Part shown: one piece after another, positions 53,659 through 62,668 of the stretch | How the letters are laid out: each line of letters starts with the position of its first letter | How positions within the stretch are numbered: position 1 is the first letter of the stretch | From: Flavobacteriales bacterium | GTDB taxonomy: Bacteria > Bacteroidota > Bacteroidia > Flavobacteriales_C > GCA-002722245 | Length of the DNA stretch: 62,668 nt | Assembly (NCBI GenBank): GCA_023251075.1 | Contig: JAHEZM010000019.1 | Coordinates: 1 to 62,668, forward strand | Reading direction: 5' to 3' | Position numbers and translations under genes: made by a program | The notes under the pieces: generated by a model | Databases searched by the model: none | Told to the model about the DNA's origin: nothing | What the model saw: only the letters and a program-made list of their open reading frames with translations

Positions 53659-55665
53659 ATGCAAAAAGGGTTTTTTAATAAAGTTTTAACCATCTCGTTA
53701 ATTGCACTAATAGCTTCATGTTCTCCATTTTTGAAAGGAAGTTATACTCCTGCTGAAAAGCTAACCTTAGCGGATGCTCAAGCGGCCGAATTTAAGTTGG
53801 ATTACTCTACAGCAATTCAATTGTATCGTACTGTTTACAATGAACACAGAGATGACGCCTATTTGAATTACAAGATGGGGGAAATGTATTTCAATATGAA
53901 TGAAATGACAGAAGCAATCACCTTCCTTGATTTAGCTGATTCAAAAGGTGCCGGAAGTACCGATGCAAATTTTCATTTAACCTACGGATTGGCTCTTCAA
54001 AAATCAGGTAATTATAAAAAGGCTCTCGATAACTTTGAGAAGTTCAGCAAATCAGCAAAAAAAGACGACTTGAAATATTCAAATGTAAACACTTTAATTT
54101 CTCAATGTCAATACGCTGTAAAAGCAAAAGAAAATCCTGTAGGTGCTGTTATTACTAATATTGGCGATTCTATCAATACACAATATACCGATTATCGTCC
54201 TTCGATTTCTGCTGATGGAAAAACAATGATTTTCACCTCCGCTCGTCCTGAAGGTAAAGGTGGATTACAGGTTAAGGATGGTAAATATTTTGAAGATGTT
54301 TATGTTTCTAAATTCAATCAAAATACCGAAAAATGGTCAACCGCCGAAATGTTGGAAGGTGCTGTGAATACTAAAGAACATGATGCTAATGTTAGTATTA
54401 GTCCTGATGGTAAATCAATTTATTTGTATAAAAATATTCAAAGTGGAAAAGAAAAAACTGCTGGTGGAGATATTTATGTTTCTACCATGAGTGGAACCGA
54501 AAGATGGGCTAAACCAAAGGAAGTAAAAGAAATAAATTCCAGTTATTTTGAAGGATCAGCCTGTATTTCGATGGATGGTACCAAAATGTTTTTTACCACG
54601 GAATTATCTGATGTTATTCATAAGAATTATGGACAAAGCGACATTTTCATGATTCAAAAAGATACTTCAGGAAAATGGTCGGCACCTAAGAACCTTGGAA
54701 ACATTATAAATACATTTGGAGATGAAACAGGAATCTTTTTGCATCCTGATGGAAAAACATTGTTTTTTGCATCTAACGGACAAGAGGAATCTATGGGTGG
54801 GTATGATATTTATAAAACGGTTTGTGATGCTCAGGGTGTTTGGTCGAAACCAGTAAACTTGGGTTATCCTATTAATACCAATCGTGATGAGGCTTTCTTT
54901 GTACTAAGTACAGACGGCCAAACTGGCTATTATGCAACGCAAAGAGTAGATGGAAGAACGGATGGGGATATTTATCAAATTGATCTTAAACATTATAATG
55001 TATTAACAGGTGAAAATTCTCGTTTAGCAATTTTAAAAGGTGTTGTGGAAGATGCAGCTACAGGTAAATTGCTAAGTGCTGAAATTAAAATTACCGATGA
55101 GGCAACTAGTTTTGAGTATGCATTAAAATCGAAAGAGAATGGTGAATATTTTTATACTCTGGCTTCTGGAAGAAAATGCAAAATAGAGGTTTCAAAACCC
55201 GGATTCAAAACTTTGGTGAAGGAAGTAACGATGCCCTTGTCTGATAAAAAATCAATTAAAGAGTTGGATCTCCCTCTTTCACTAGAAAGAGAAACGCCTT
55301 TAGAAGTAGTTAGTCGTGATCTTTTCCGCACTCAACATATTAATTTCGATGATTCCGATTCGTTGAAATTTTCTCCATTCTCTGCTTCAATTGCCTTGAT
55401 GTATATTGAGCAACTTAAAAAAGCACCTACTCTTAAGTTGGTTTTAACTGGTCATGCTTCAGGAGCTAGCGAGGATGAAGCGGTGAGTTTGGCTGAATCT
55501 CAAAAAGTGGCTGAATTTGTTACCAAATATTTCATTGCAAATGGTGTGAAAGCTGAAAACATTTTGGTTAAAGCGGTTGGAAGCGATGCCCCTTTATCTG
55601 AAACAGGTACTAAGGCAGGACATTTAATTAACAAACGTGTTGACGTGGAGTTGAAGGAAAATTAA
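53659..55665 (+). CDS. TPR / PD40 propeller / CRD / OmpA-C lipoprotein (PorE-like paralogue 2)
   Basis: A 668-residue lipoprotein (lipobox LIASC) with the same domain order as the protein at 26193: TPR (about 35-160), PD40 propeller (about 170-440; SADGKTMIFTSARPEGKGG, SPDGKSIYLYKN, HPDGKTLFFASNGQEESMGGYDIY), carboxypeptidase-regulatory-like domain (about 460-545), OmpA-C-like domain (about 560-668). This is the PorE design, including the lipid anchor. However, the OmpA-C motif is degraded: GHTD becomes GHASG and the (L)SxxRA helix becomes LAESQKV, so the Asp and Arg that hold diaminopimelate are missing. The fold seems kept (KRVDVEL at the end). It is followed by holA after five bases. Confidence 0.87.
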   Translation: MQKGFFNKVLTISLIALIASCSPFLKGSYTPAEKLTLADAQAAEFKLDYSTAIQLYRTVYNEHRDDAYLNYKMGEMYFNMNEMTEAITFLDLADSKGAGSTDANFHLTYGLALQKSGNYKKALDNFEKFSKSAKKDDLKYSNVNTLISQCQYAVKAKENPVGAVITNIGDSINTQYTDYRPSISADGKTMIFTSARPEGKGGLQVKDGKYFEDVYVSKFNQNTEKWSTAEMLEGAVNTKEHDANVSISPDGKSIYLYKNIQSGKEKTAGGDIYVSTMSGTERWAKPKEVKEINSSYFEGSACISMDGTKMFFTTELSDVIHKNYGQSDIFMIQKDTSGKWSAPKNLGNIINTFGDETGIFLHPDGKTLFFASNGQEESMGGYDIYKTVCDAQGVWSKPVNLGYPINTNRDEAFFVLSTDGQTGYYATQRVDGRTDGDIYQIDLKHYNVLTGENSRLAILKGVVEDAATGKLLSAEIKITDEATSFEYALKSKENGEYFYTLASGRKCKIEVSKPGFKTLVKEVTMPLSDKKSIKELDLPLSLERETPLEVVSRDLFRTQHINFDDSDSLKFSPFSASIALMYIEQLKKAPTLKLVLTGHASGASEDEAVSLAESQKVAEFVTKYFIANGVKAENILVKAVGSDAPLSETGTKAGHLINKRVDVELKEN

Positions 55666-55670
55666 TTGTA

Positions 55671-56669
55671 ATGACCTACGAGCAAATCCTGCAGGATTTA
55701 AAGAAAAAAAACTACAAACCCGTTTACTTTCTCTCTGGGGAAGAGCCTTACTACATCGATGTAATATCTTCTTTTATTGAAGAAAATGTATTGGATGAAG
55801 CCGATAAGGGCTTTAATCTTTCTGTGTTTTATGGTAAAGATGTAGATCTTCAAAACGTGATTAATTTGGCGAAACAATTTCCTATGATGGGAGATCGGCA
55901 GGTAATTATAATTCGTGAAGCACAGGATATTAAAAATTTCGACGTTTTAGAATCTTATATCAAGCAACCCCAAGATTCAACAATACTTGCTTTTTGTTAT
56001 AAAGGGAAATCACTTGATAAGAGAAAGACTTTAGCTAAAACAATCGATAAATCAGGAGTTTTATATGAATCCAAAAAGCTTTATGATAATCAATTACCAG
56101 AATGGATCACCAAATACGTATCAACAAAAGGGTTTACTATTAGTCCGAAAGCCGCTGCGTTGTTAAGTGAATTTTTAGGCAATGATTTATCAAAAATCAC
56201 CAATGAGGTAGATAAGCTGTGTATTTTAATTCCGGCAGGCTCTTTAATTTCCCCTGAGATCATTGAAAAAAATGTAGGTATTAGTAAGGATTACAACATT
56301 TTTGAATTGAATAACGCTTTGGGTGCTAAGGATATTGAAAAAGTGATGAGAATTACTTATCACTTTGCAGCCAATCCTAAATCGAGTCCTTTTGTAGTTA
56401 CCCTTTCCACTTTACATGGTTTCTTTTTGAAAGTAATGATGCTTCATTTTGCTCCGGATAAAAATCCCGACTCCCTAGCTGTACTTTTAAAAGTGAATAA
56501 ATTCTTCATAAAGGACTATCAGTTAGCGGCTAAAAATTATCCACCTAAAAAGATCTCCGCCATTTTTGAATTTTTACACGAATACGATTTAAAATCAAAG
56601 GGAGTAAATAATCCAAGTGTTGAAGAAGGGGAGTTGCTGAAAGAATTGATGTTTAAAATTTTGAGATAG
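55671..56669 (+). CDS. holA: DNA polymerase III subunit delta
   Basis: Clamp-loader delta subunit of 332 residues. It opens the DnaN ring. Motifs: PVYFLSGEEPYYIDVI at the N-terminus, FPMMGDRQVIIIREAQ, the helical KLYDNQLPEWITKYVSTKGFTISPKAA region and the C-terminal collar (FFLKVMML, GVNNPSVEEGELLKELMF). The gene is five bases after the PorE-like gene, so probably co-transcribed. Confidence 0.93.
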   Translation: MTYEQILQDLKKKNYKPVYFLSGEEPYYIDVISSFIEENVLDEADKGFNLSVFYGKDVDLQNVINLAKQFPMMGDRQVIIIREAQDIKNFDVLESYIKQPQDSTILAFCYKGKSLDKRKTLAKTIDKSGVLYESKKLYDNQLPEWITKYVSTKGFTISPKAAALLSEFLGNDLSKITNEVDKLCILIPAGSLISPEIIEKNVGISKDYNIFELNNALGAKDIEKVMRITYHFAANPKSSPFVVTLSTLHGFFLKVMMLHFAPDKNPDSLAVLLKVNKFFIKDYQLAAKNYPPKKISAIFEFLHEYDLKSKGVNNPSVEEGELLKELMFKILR

Positions 56670-56749
56670 ATTTAGTTAAATATTTCTAACCGGTTTAAAA
56701 TGTTAATACATTATTTTCCCTTTCTTCTTTAATAACCACTGAATATTGT

Positions 56750-56757
56750 TAGCTTTG
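56750..56757 (+). promoter_or_regulatory. Candidate -7 element for pyrG
   Basis: TAGCTTTG (TAnnTTTG), 35 bases before the pyrG ATG. Confidence 0.5.
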
Positions 56758-56792
56758 CGTCCGGCTTCTAAAAATCGTAGCTACCATATTCA

Positions 56793-58403
56793 ATGCCGGA
56801 TACTAAGTATATATTTGTGACAGGAGGTGTTACCTCATCGCTGGGAAAAGGAATTATCGCAGCTTCTCTTGCTAAATTGTTGCAGGCAAGAGGTTTTTCA
56901 GCAACCATTCAAAAACTCGATCCATACATTAATGTTGATCCAGGAACCTTAAATCCTTACGAGCACGGTGAGTGTTTTGTAACGGATGATGGTGCTGAAA
57001 CAGATTTGGATTTAGGACACTATGAGAGATTTCTCAATGTACCTACTTCTCAAGCCAATAATATTACCACTGGTCGTGTGTATCAATCGGTAATCAATAA
57101 AGAGCGTCAGGGCGCATATCTTGGAAAAACAGTTCAGGTTATTCCTCATATCACTGATGAAATAAAATTGAGAATTCTTGATCTAGCTAAACTGGATAAG
57201 TGGGATTTTGTGATTACTGAAATAGGTGGTACAGTAGGTGATATTGAATCTTTGCCTTACATTGAAGCTGTTCGTCAGTTGAAATGGGATTTAGGTAAAA
57301 GAGCAATGGTGATCCATCTTACCTTGATTCCCTATTTGGCCGCATCTGGTGAATTGAAAACTAAACCCACTCAGCATTCAGTTAAAAAATTATTAGAGTA
57401 CGGTTTACAACCGGATATATTGGTTTGTCGTGCAGAATATGACGTACCTGCTGAAGTTCGCAGAAAAGTTGCTCAGTTCTGTAATGTTGATCCTAAAGCA
57501 GTAGTGGCTTCCTTGGATGCGGAATCTATTTACGATGTGCCATTGTTGATGATGGAAGAGAAGTTGGATACAGTGGTGTTGGAAAAATTTGGATTGAAAA
57601 CCAAAAGAGCTCCAGAATTAAAGGATTGGAAATTATTTTTGAAACATCTGAAAAATCCGAAGAGGAAAGTGAAAATCGGATTGGTTGGAAAATATGTTGA
57701 GTTGAAGGATTCATATAAATCCATAGCAGAATCATTTATTCATGCTGGTGCTGCCAACGAAGCAAAAGTGGAATTGGAATGGATTCATTCTGAAGATGTG
57801 AATGAAGATACTAAAGATGAATTGTTAGGTCATTTAACAGGAATTTTAGTTGCCCCTGGTTTTGGAGAAAGAGGATTAGAAGGGAAATTATTAGCTGTTC
57901 GTTACGCACGTGAAAATAAAATTCCATTTTTAGGAGTGTGTTTAGGTATGCAATGCGCAGTAGTAGAGTTTGCTCAAAATGTTTTGAAATTGAAAGCGGC
58001 TTCCGCTGAACAGAATCCTAAAACAAAGCACCCTGTAATCGATTTGATGGCCGACCAGAAGAAAATTACCAAGAAAGGTGGAACAATGCGTTTGGGAGCT
58101 TATGCCTGCAAAATTAAAAAAGGAACAAAAGCTTTTGATGTTTATAAGAAAACAGAAATAACGGAAAGACATCGTCACCGCTATGAATTTAATAATACTT
58201 ACCTGGCTCAATTCGAAAAAAATGGAATGATAGCTTCTGGTATCAATCCGCAAAATGGATTGGTTGAAATTGTTGAATTGAAAGATCATCCTTGGTTTGT
58301 AGGAGTTCAGTTCCATCCAGAATATAAAAGTACAGTTGCAAATCCTCACCCACTATTTCAAAGCTTTGTGAAAGCAGCTATTGAAGCACAAAAGGTGAAA
58401 TAA
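56793..58403 (+). CDS. pyrG: CTP synthase
   Basis: Glutamine-dependent amination of UTP to CTP. It has 536 residues, the usual length. The synthetase domain (about 1-270) has the P-loop [13 protein letters not shown] and [18 protein letters not shown]. The class I glutamine amidotransferase domain (about 295-530) has the nucleophile in FLGVCLGMQ and the His-Glu pair in QFHPEYKS. All are intact. It has its own promoter candidate and is followed by yidC after 10 bases. Confidence 0.97.
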   Translation: MPDTKYIFVTGGVTSSLGKGIIAASLAKLLQARGFSATIQKLDPYINVDPGTLNPYEHGECFVTDDGAETDLDLGHYERFLNVPTSQANNITTGRVYQSVINKERQGAYLGKTVQVIPHITDEIKLRILDLAKLDKWDFVITEIGGTVGDIESLPYIEAVRQLKWDLGKRAMVIHLTLIPYLAASGELKTKPTQHSVKKLLEYGLQPDILVCRAEYDVPAEVRRKVAQFCNVDPKAVVASLDAESIYDVPLLMMEEKLDTVVLEKFGLKTKRAPELKDWKLFLKHLKNPKRKVKIGLVGKYVELKDSYKSIAESFIHAGAANEAKVELEWIHSEDVNEDTKDELLGHLTGILVAPGFGERGLEGKLLAVRYARENKIPFLGVCLGMQCAVVEFAQNVLKLKAASAEQNPKTKHPVIDLMADQKKITKKGGTMRLGAYACKIKKGTKAFDVYKKTEITERHRHRYEFNNTYLAQFEKNGMIASGINPQNGLVEIVELKDHPWFVGVQFHPEYKSTVANPHPLFQSFVKAAIEAQKVK

Positions 58404-58413
58404 TATAAATATC

Positions 58414-60327
58414 ATGTTCGATAAAAATACAATAATTGGTTTCTTGTTAATTGGTGTTATTCTAATTGGTTTTTCCATTTACAATGCCGATGATTCACAA
58501 AAAAGTACTCCAGCAAAAATAGAAAACGTTCAGAATAAAGATGCTGTTGCTACAACTGCAGTGAAAAAAGATGAACCGAAAGCGTTAAAACCGGATTCTA
58601 CTTTACCTGACTCCCTTAAAGATGCTGTGGATTTAGCTGTGCGAAAAAAAGAATTCGGACTTTTTTACAATGCTGCAAAAGGAGAAAAGAAAATTACATC
58701 TATTGAAAATGATAAATTGAAAATATCCTTTTCAAATAAAGGAGGTTTCATCACACAGGTTGAATTGAAAGGCTACAGAACCTTTGACGATAAAAAAGCT
58801 AAACTTGAACGTGATTTAAAATTGTTTATTGAAGAGTCTTCTTTCTATCAAATTAACTTTAATTACGCAGGTAAAAAATACAATACACGTGATTTCTATT
58901 TTACCGAATCGAAATTGAGTTCTAATGATAGTGTTGAAGCGATATCCTTTAAGTTAGCAACTTCGGAAGATGCTAATAAGTTTATTGAATTCCAGTACAT
59001 CGTTCCAAAAAACAGCTATAAAATTGATTTCAATGTTAATGTTGCCGGCTTGGAAAGAGAAATTTCTGGTACCGACAAAGGTTTGACTTTCCAATGGGAG
59101 CAGTATACTCCTAAACAAGAAAAAATAGTTTCTGAGGAAAGAAAAGTGGCTACTGTTTTCTATTATGATAACACGGAGGAGGATTATGATTATATCAGTG
59201 AAGGACCAAAAGATGAAACAGAAGATTTACCTGCAAATACCAAATGGGTTTCTTTAAAACAACAGTTCTTTTCTTCAGCTATTATAAGCGATAAAGATGG
59301 TTTTAAAGGAGGAAAAGTGGAGGCTCATTATAAAGAGGAGGACACTAATTATGTAAAGCATTTGAAAATGGAAGTTCCTATTCCGTTGGCTGCTGCTGGT
59401 TTAACTAGCAATAAATATTCAATGTTTTTTGGTCCCAATGATTATGAATTACTAGATTCTTATGAGGGAATACATTTAGAAGATCAGGTAAATTTAGGTT
59501 GGGGAATTTTTGGATGGGTGAATGATTATATGATGAAACCTATATTTTCTCTATTCTACAGTTGGGGTATTTCAGCAGGTATTTGTATCATTTTACTGAC
59601 TCTTGTGATTAAGATGGCGTTGTTTCCAATCACCTACAAAAACTTCATGTCGTCGGCTAAAATGAGGGTAATTAAACCTGAATTAGATAAATTAAACGAG
59701 CAAAATAAAAATGCCGATCCTTTGAAAAAACAAGCGGCAACTATGGAGTTGTATAAGAAAACAGGAGTAAACCCCATGGCGGGCTGCATTCCAGCTCTTC
59801 TTCAAATGCCAATTTTATATGCTTTGTATCGTTTGTTCCCCTCTTTGATGGAATTGCGTCAACAACCTTTCTTGTGGGCTGAAGATTTATCTGCTTATGA
59901 CTCAGTTTATGATTTCCCTAACGGATTTGATATTTGGGTTTATGGAAATCACATTTCCTTATTTACTATTCTAATGGCTATATCCTTGTTCTTTTACACA
60001 AGATATACGCAGCAAATGACTCCTAGTGCATCTTCAACGGGTGGTGGAGAAATGCAACAGGCATTACAAAAACAAATGAAAATCATGATGAATATCATGC
60101 CTTTCTTAATGTTGTTTTTCTTTAATAATGTTGCTGCGGGTTTAACTTTCTATTATTTCTTGGCTAACGTAATTACTATTATGCAGGCCATCGTAATTAA
60201 AAAATATTTCATCAACGAAGAAGCTATTTTATCTAAAATAGAAGAGCATAAACAAAAACCTGTTCAGAAGTCAAGATTCCAAAGAAAACTGGAAGAGCTG
60301 CAAAATCAGCAGCAAAAAAGAAGATAA
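58414..60327 (+). CDS. yidC: Membrane protein insertase YidC
   Basis: Inserts proteins into the inner membrane, alone or with SecYEG. It has 637 residues. An N-terminal helix (5-22) precedes a large periplasmic P1 domain (about 85-355), then the 60KD_IMP core with hydrophobic helices (GISAGICIILLTLVIKMALFPITY, MAGCIPALLQMPILYALYRLFPS, ISLFTILMAISLFFYTR, MNIMPFLMLFFFNN). The C-terminus is basic (KSRFQRKLEEL ... KRR), typical for ribosome contact. Ten bases after pyrG; an unusual hairpin follows at 60335. Confidence 0.96.
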   Translation: MFDKNTIIGFLLIGVILIGFSIYNADDSQKSTPAKIENVQNKDAVATTAVKKDEPKALKPDSTLPDSLKDAVDLAVRKKEFGLFYNAAKGEKKITSIENDKLKISFSNKGGFITQVELKGYRTFDDKKAKLERDLKLFIEESSFYQINFNYAGKKYNTRDFYFTESKLSSNDSVEAISFKLATSEDANKFIEFQYIVPKNSYKIDFNVNVAGLEREISGTDKGLTFQWEQYTPKQEKIVSEERKVATVFYYDNTEEDYDYISEGPKDETEDLPANTKWVSLKQQFFSSAIISDKDGFKGGKVEAHYKEEDTNYVKHLKMEVPIPLAAAGLTSNKYSMFFGPNDYELLDSYEGIHLEDQVNLGWGIFGWVNDYMMKPIFSLFYSWGISAGICIILLTLVIKMALFPITYKNFMSSAKMRVIKPELDKLNEQNKNADPLKKQAATMELYKKTGVNPMAGCIPALLQMPILYALYRLFPSLMELRQQPFLWAEDLSAYDSVYDFPNGFDIWVYGNHISLFTILMAISLFFYTRYTQQMTPSASSTGGGEMQQALQKQMKIMMNIMPFLMLFFFNNVAAGLTFYYFLANVITIMQAIVIKKYFINEEAILSKIEEHKQKPVQKSRFQRKLEELQNQQQKRR

Positions 60328-60334
60328 TTATTAT

Positions 60335-60370
60335 CTTGCAGAGGAATCCAATAATGGGTTCCTCTGCAAG
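60335..60370 (+). promoter_or_regulatory. Strong hairpin between yidC and the crotonase start codon
   Basis: A 15-bp stem: CTTGCAGAGGAATCC pairs with GGGTTCCTCTGCAAG (one G-T) around loop AATAAT. It is followed by only three T and then the ATG at 60374. It is too close to the start and too poor in T to be called a plain terminator. It may end part of the yidC transcripts or control translation of the crotonase. Confidence 0.6.
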
Positions 60371-60373
60371 TTT

Positions 60374-61135
60374 ATGGAACAAGGTAAAATTCACACAGTT
60401 ATTGAAAATCAGGTAGGATGGATAAAATTCTTTCATCCTAAAAGCAATTCTCTTCCTTCTGTATTGTTAGATGAAATAGCGAGAGCAATTCATTTGTATG
60501 ATAAAGATGATTCTGTTAAGGTTATTGTTTTGGCTAGCGAAGGAGAGAAAGCTTTTTGCGCTGGAGCATCATTCGATGAGCTTTTAAACATAACTACAAA
60601 AGAACAGGGAAAATCTTTTTTTAGCGGATTTGCTAAAATTATTCTGGCAATGAAAGAGTCTTCAAAATTTGTAATTACCCGAGTACAAGGAAAAGCTATT
60701 GGTGGCGGTGTTGGTTTAGTGGCTGCATCTGATTATTCTTTTGCAGTGAAATCATCCTCTGTCAAATTAAGTGAGTTAAGTATAGGTATTGGTCCATTTG
60801 TAATCGGACCGGCAGTGGAAAGAAAAATAGGGTTGGCTGCCTTTTCTGAGCTATCAATTGATGCTGAATCATGGAGAAACGCTGAATGGGCTCACAAAAA
60901 TGGATTGTACACGCATCTATTTGATGATGAAACATCCATGGATACAGCCTTAAATTCTTTGTTGTCTAGTCTTGCTAATAGTTCATCTGAAGCTATGAGA
61001 AAAATGAAATTAATGTTTTGGAGAGGAACTTCCGATTGGCCGGTATTGTTGACTGAAAGAGCAGCGACAAGCGGAGATTTAGTATTGTCAGATCAAACAA
61101 AAGTGTTATTGTTGAAATTTAAAGAAAAGAAATAA
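60374..61135 (+). CDS. Enoyl-CoA hydratase/isomerase (crotonase) family protein
   Basis: A 253-residue crotonase-fold enzyme. The oxyanion-hole segments are present: EKAFCAGASFDEL (about 57-69) and GKAIGGGVGLVAASDYSFA (about 108-126), and LSELSIGIGPFVIGP (about 133-147) carries the likely catalytic Glu. The substrate is an unidentified acyl-CoA. The start is the only ATG available and sits three bases after a strong hairpin. The stop overlaps the SDR gene by one base, so the pair is likely a small acyl-CoA or ketone pathway. Confidence 0.88.
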   Translation: MEQGKIHTVIENQVGWIKFFHPKSNSLPSVLLDEIARAIHLYDKDDSVKVIVLASEGEKAFCAGASFDELLNITTKEQGKSFFSGFAKIILAMKESSKFVITRVQGKAIGGGVGLVAASDYSFAVKSSSVKLSELSIGIGPFVIGPAVERKIGLAAFSELSIDAESWRNAEWAHKNGLYTHLFDDETSMDTALNSLLSSLANSSSEAMRKMKLMFWRGTSDWPVLLTERAATSGDLVLSDQTKVLLLKFKEKK

Positions 61136-61833
61136 TGAATGTTGTTGTAACAGGTGCGAGTAATGGTATAGGTGCAGAGATAGTAAAAGAGTTGGTGAAA
61201 AATGGGGTTAAAAAAATTTATGCAATAAGCAGAAACAGAAATAAATTAGATCAATTAAGAGAAGTGTGTAAGTCTATTGGCGATACAGAAGTAATTGTTT
61301 TTCCTCTCGACCTTTGTGAATTAGATACACTTGATGTAAATACTACCATCAATAATGAGAAAATAGATGTGCTTATTAATAATGCAGGCTATTTAGTAAA
61401 AGGAGATTTTAGAAAATTAAGAATAACCGATGTAGAAGCAATGTATAGAACTAATGTTCTGGGGCCTTTTCAATTAATACAACAGTTAATCAATAATTTA
61501 AAACAATCATCTATTGCTCATATAGTGAATATCGGCAGTATGGGTGGAGTGCAAGGATCACTTAAGTTTTCTGGCTTGTCCGCATATAGTTCTAGTAAGG
61601 CCGCAATAGCTGGTTTATCAGAATGTTTGGCAGAAGAATTGAAAGAAGATGGGATAAAAGTTAATTGTTTAGCTATTGGCGCCGTAAATACGGAGATGTT
61701 AAATAAAGCATTTCCCGACTTTAAAGCCAATCTGTCTTCACAACAAATGGCACAATACATAGTGCATTTCGCTTTACATAATCATGTTTATTTTAATGGT
61801 AAAATAGTACAGGTGGCAAATTCCACACCTTGA
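61135..61833 (+). CDS. Short-chain dehydrogenase/reductase (SDR)
   Basis: NAD(P)-dependent oxidoreductase of 232 residues, classical SDR. Nucleotide-binding TGASNGIG (residues 6-13), NNAG, catalytic Ser in NIGSMGG and the YSSSK motif (Tyr and Lys). Coupled to the crotonase by a one-base overlap. Could be a 3-oxoacyl or secondary-alcohol reductase; the substrate cannot be told. It is the last gene before the rRNA operon. Confidence 0.9.
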   Translation: MNVVVTGASNGIGAEIVKELVKNGVKKIYAISRNRNKLDQLREVCKSIGDTEVIVFPLDLCELDTLDVNTTINNEKIDVLINNAGYLVKGDFRKLRITDVEAMYRTNVLGPFQLIQQLINNLKQSSIAHIVNIGSMGGVQGSLKFSGLSAYSSSKAAIAGLSECLAEELKEDGIKVNCLAIGAVNTEMLNKAFPDFKANLSSQQMAQYIVHFALHNHVYFNGKIVQVANSTP

Positions 61834-61898
61834 TGTGAAATTTTTCAAACTCAAAATCAATCAATTACGTTTTTTCTTTGTTTTTTTTAGGCTAATTA

Positions 61899-61929
61899 TT
61901 TGGAGAAACCAGATAAGTACGTACATTTG
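61899..61929 (+). promoter_or_regulatory. rRNA promoter P1
   Basis: TTTG (61899-61902), 19-base spacer, TACATTTG (61922-61929): a full match to the Bacteroidota consensus TTTG-N19-TAnnTTTG. It lies about 325 bases upstream of 16S rRNA. Confidence 0.85.
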
Positions 61930-61952
61930 CCCTCCCGATTGAAAAACGGGTA

Positions 61953-61964
61953 GTTCTTTAAAAG
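61953..61964 (+). promoter_or_regulatory. boxA-like leader element 1
   Basis: GTTCTTTAAAAG, similar to the rRNA antitermination boxA, 24 bases after promoter P1. A small hairpin (CCCG/CGGG) lies between. Confidence 0.4.
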
Positions 61965-62026
61965 GGTGATGAAAACAGGAAGTGAAAAAAGAAATGAAAA
62001 TTATTTTTGATTTTTTTTCTAAATAA

Positions 62027-62057
62027 TTTGGAAGTTTAAAAAAAGCACTTACCTTTG
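62027..62057 (+). promoter_or_regulatory. rRNA promoter P2
   Basis: TTTG (62027-62030), 19-base spacer, TACCTTTG (62050-62057). The spacing is identical to P1, 128 bases further downstream. Confidence 0.88.
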
Positions 62058-62142
62058 TCGCCCCGTTAAAGGGAAAACGTTCTGAAAAATACTTTGAATT
62101 CTAAACGCTGAAACCGAAAGGTGGAGGTTTTATATAGAAAAA

Positions 62143-62154
62143 GTTCTTTGAAAA
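62143..62154 (+). promoter_or_regulatory. boxA-like leader element 2
   Basis: GTTCTTTGAAAA about 105 bases before the 16S gene; the leader position and sequence fit the rRNA antitermination boxA. Confidence 0.5.
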
Positions 62155-62250
62155 ATTGAAGGAAATTTATGTAGTACATAATACCCGAGTCAAATCTTTG
62201 AATTCGACCGTAAGTGATAGATCTGCTAGACAATATTAAGATTTATAATT

Positions 62251-62668
<418 letters not shown>

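Overview
The window is one continuous, AT-rich stretch of a Bacteroidota chromosome (class Bacteroidia by gene content). Three things point there: type IX secretion and gliding genes (gldF, gldG, gldN, PorE-like proteins and a cargo with a type B sorting domain), family-specific proteins (GWxTD protein, DUF493/DUF2797 pair, DUF3575 barrel, C4 zinc-ribbon gene after Nif3), and promoters of the Bacteroidota form TTTG-N19-TAnnTTTG. Genes rarely have Shine-Dalgarno sites. The window ends inside a 16S rRNA gene; I would not name an order from this partial sequence. Several real starts are downstream of the longest reading frame, often because the longest frame starts at TTG inside the previous gene.

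Layout. 1-6600: a copper/silver efflux operon (CusA cut by the window edge, TolC-like channel, two different CusB-like adaptors), closed by a terminator. 6891-10575 (minus): a compact operon of a freestanding E2-type acyltransferase, a cytochrome P450 and a phospholipase D-type lipoprotein. 10687-17599: a pentapeptide-repeat protein, then a tightly overlapping minus-strand operon ung, BamA/TamA-like protein, L,D-transpeptidase, rmuC, GWxTD lipoprotein, rlmB. 17716-21845: a 45-residue lipoprotein, an OsmC protein, an exported protein followed by lipA, a DUF3575 barrel and dnaN. 21943-25369 (minus): gldF, gldG and a DUF4340-like gene. 25496-33315: queE, a TPR/PD40/OmpA protein, an exported Met/Gly-rich protein, DUF493 and DUF2797, and an ABC ATPase with a membrane partner.

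33323-33558 is a non-coding palindromic repeat element. It is followed by a MORN-type protein and, divergently, a large protease/propeller/barrel protein. 38065-43454 (minus) holds a TPR protein, lpxH, an M1 metallopeptidase and a TlpA-like lipoprotein. 43542-46976 is the operon lpxK, purine nucleoside phosphorylase, Nif3, zinc ribbon. 47126-53576 has a solitary gldN, yceI-like and purB genes, a glycine-rich secreted protein and a T9SS cargo. 53659-61833 has a PorE-like lipoprotein with holA, then pyrG, yidC, a crotonase and a short-chain dehydrogenase. 61834-62668 is the ribosomal RNA leader, with two matched promoters, and the first ~418 bases of 16S rRNA.

Most of the window is conserved housekeeping and envelope biology. 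The parts that look accessory or under-described are: the acyltransferase-P450-PLD operon; the doubled CusB adaptors, one with an altered metal-binding head; the two PorE-like paralogues, one with a degraded peptidoglycan-binding site; the palindromic element at 33.3 kb; the terminator-like leader at 35.1 kb; and a 15-bp hairpin directly before the crotonase start. I found no prophage, insertion sequence, CRISPR array, tRNA or defence island.
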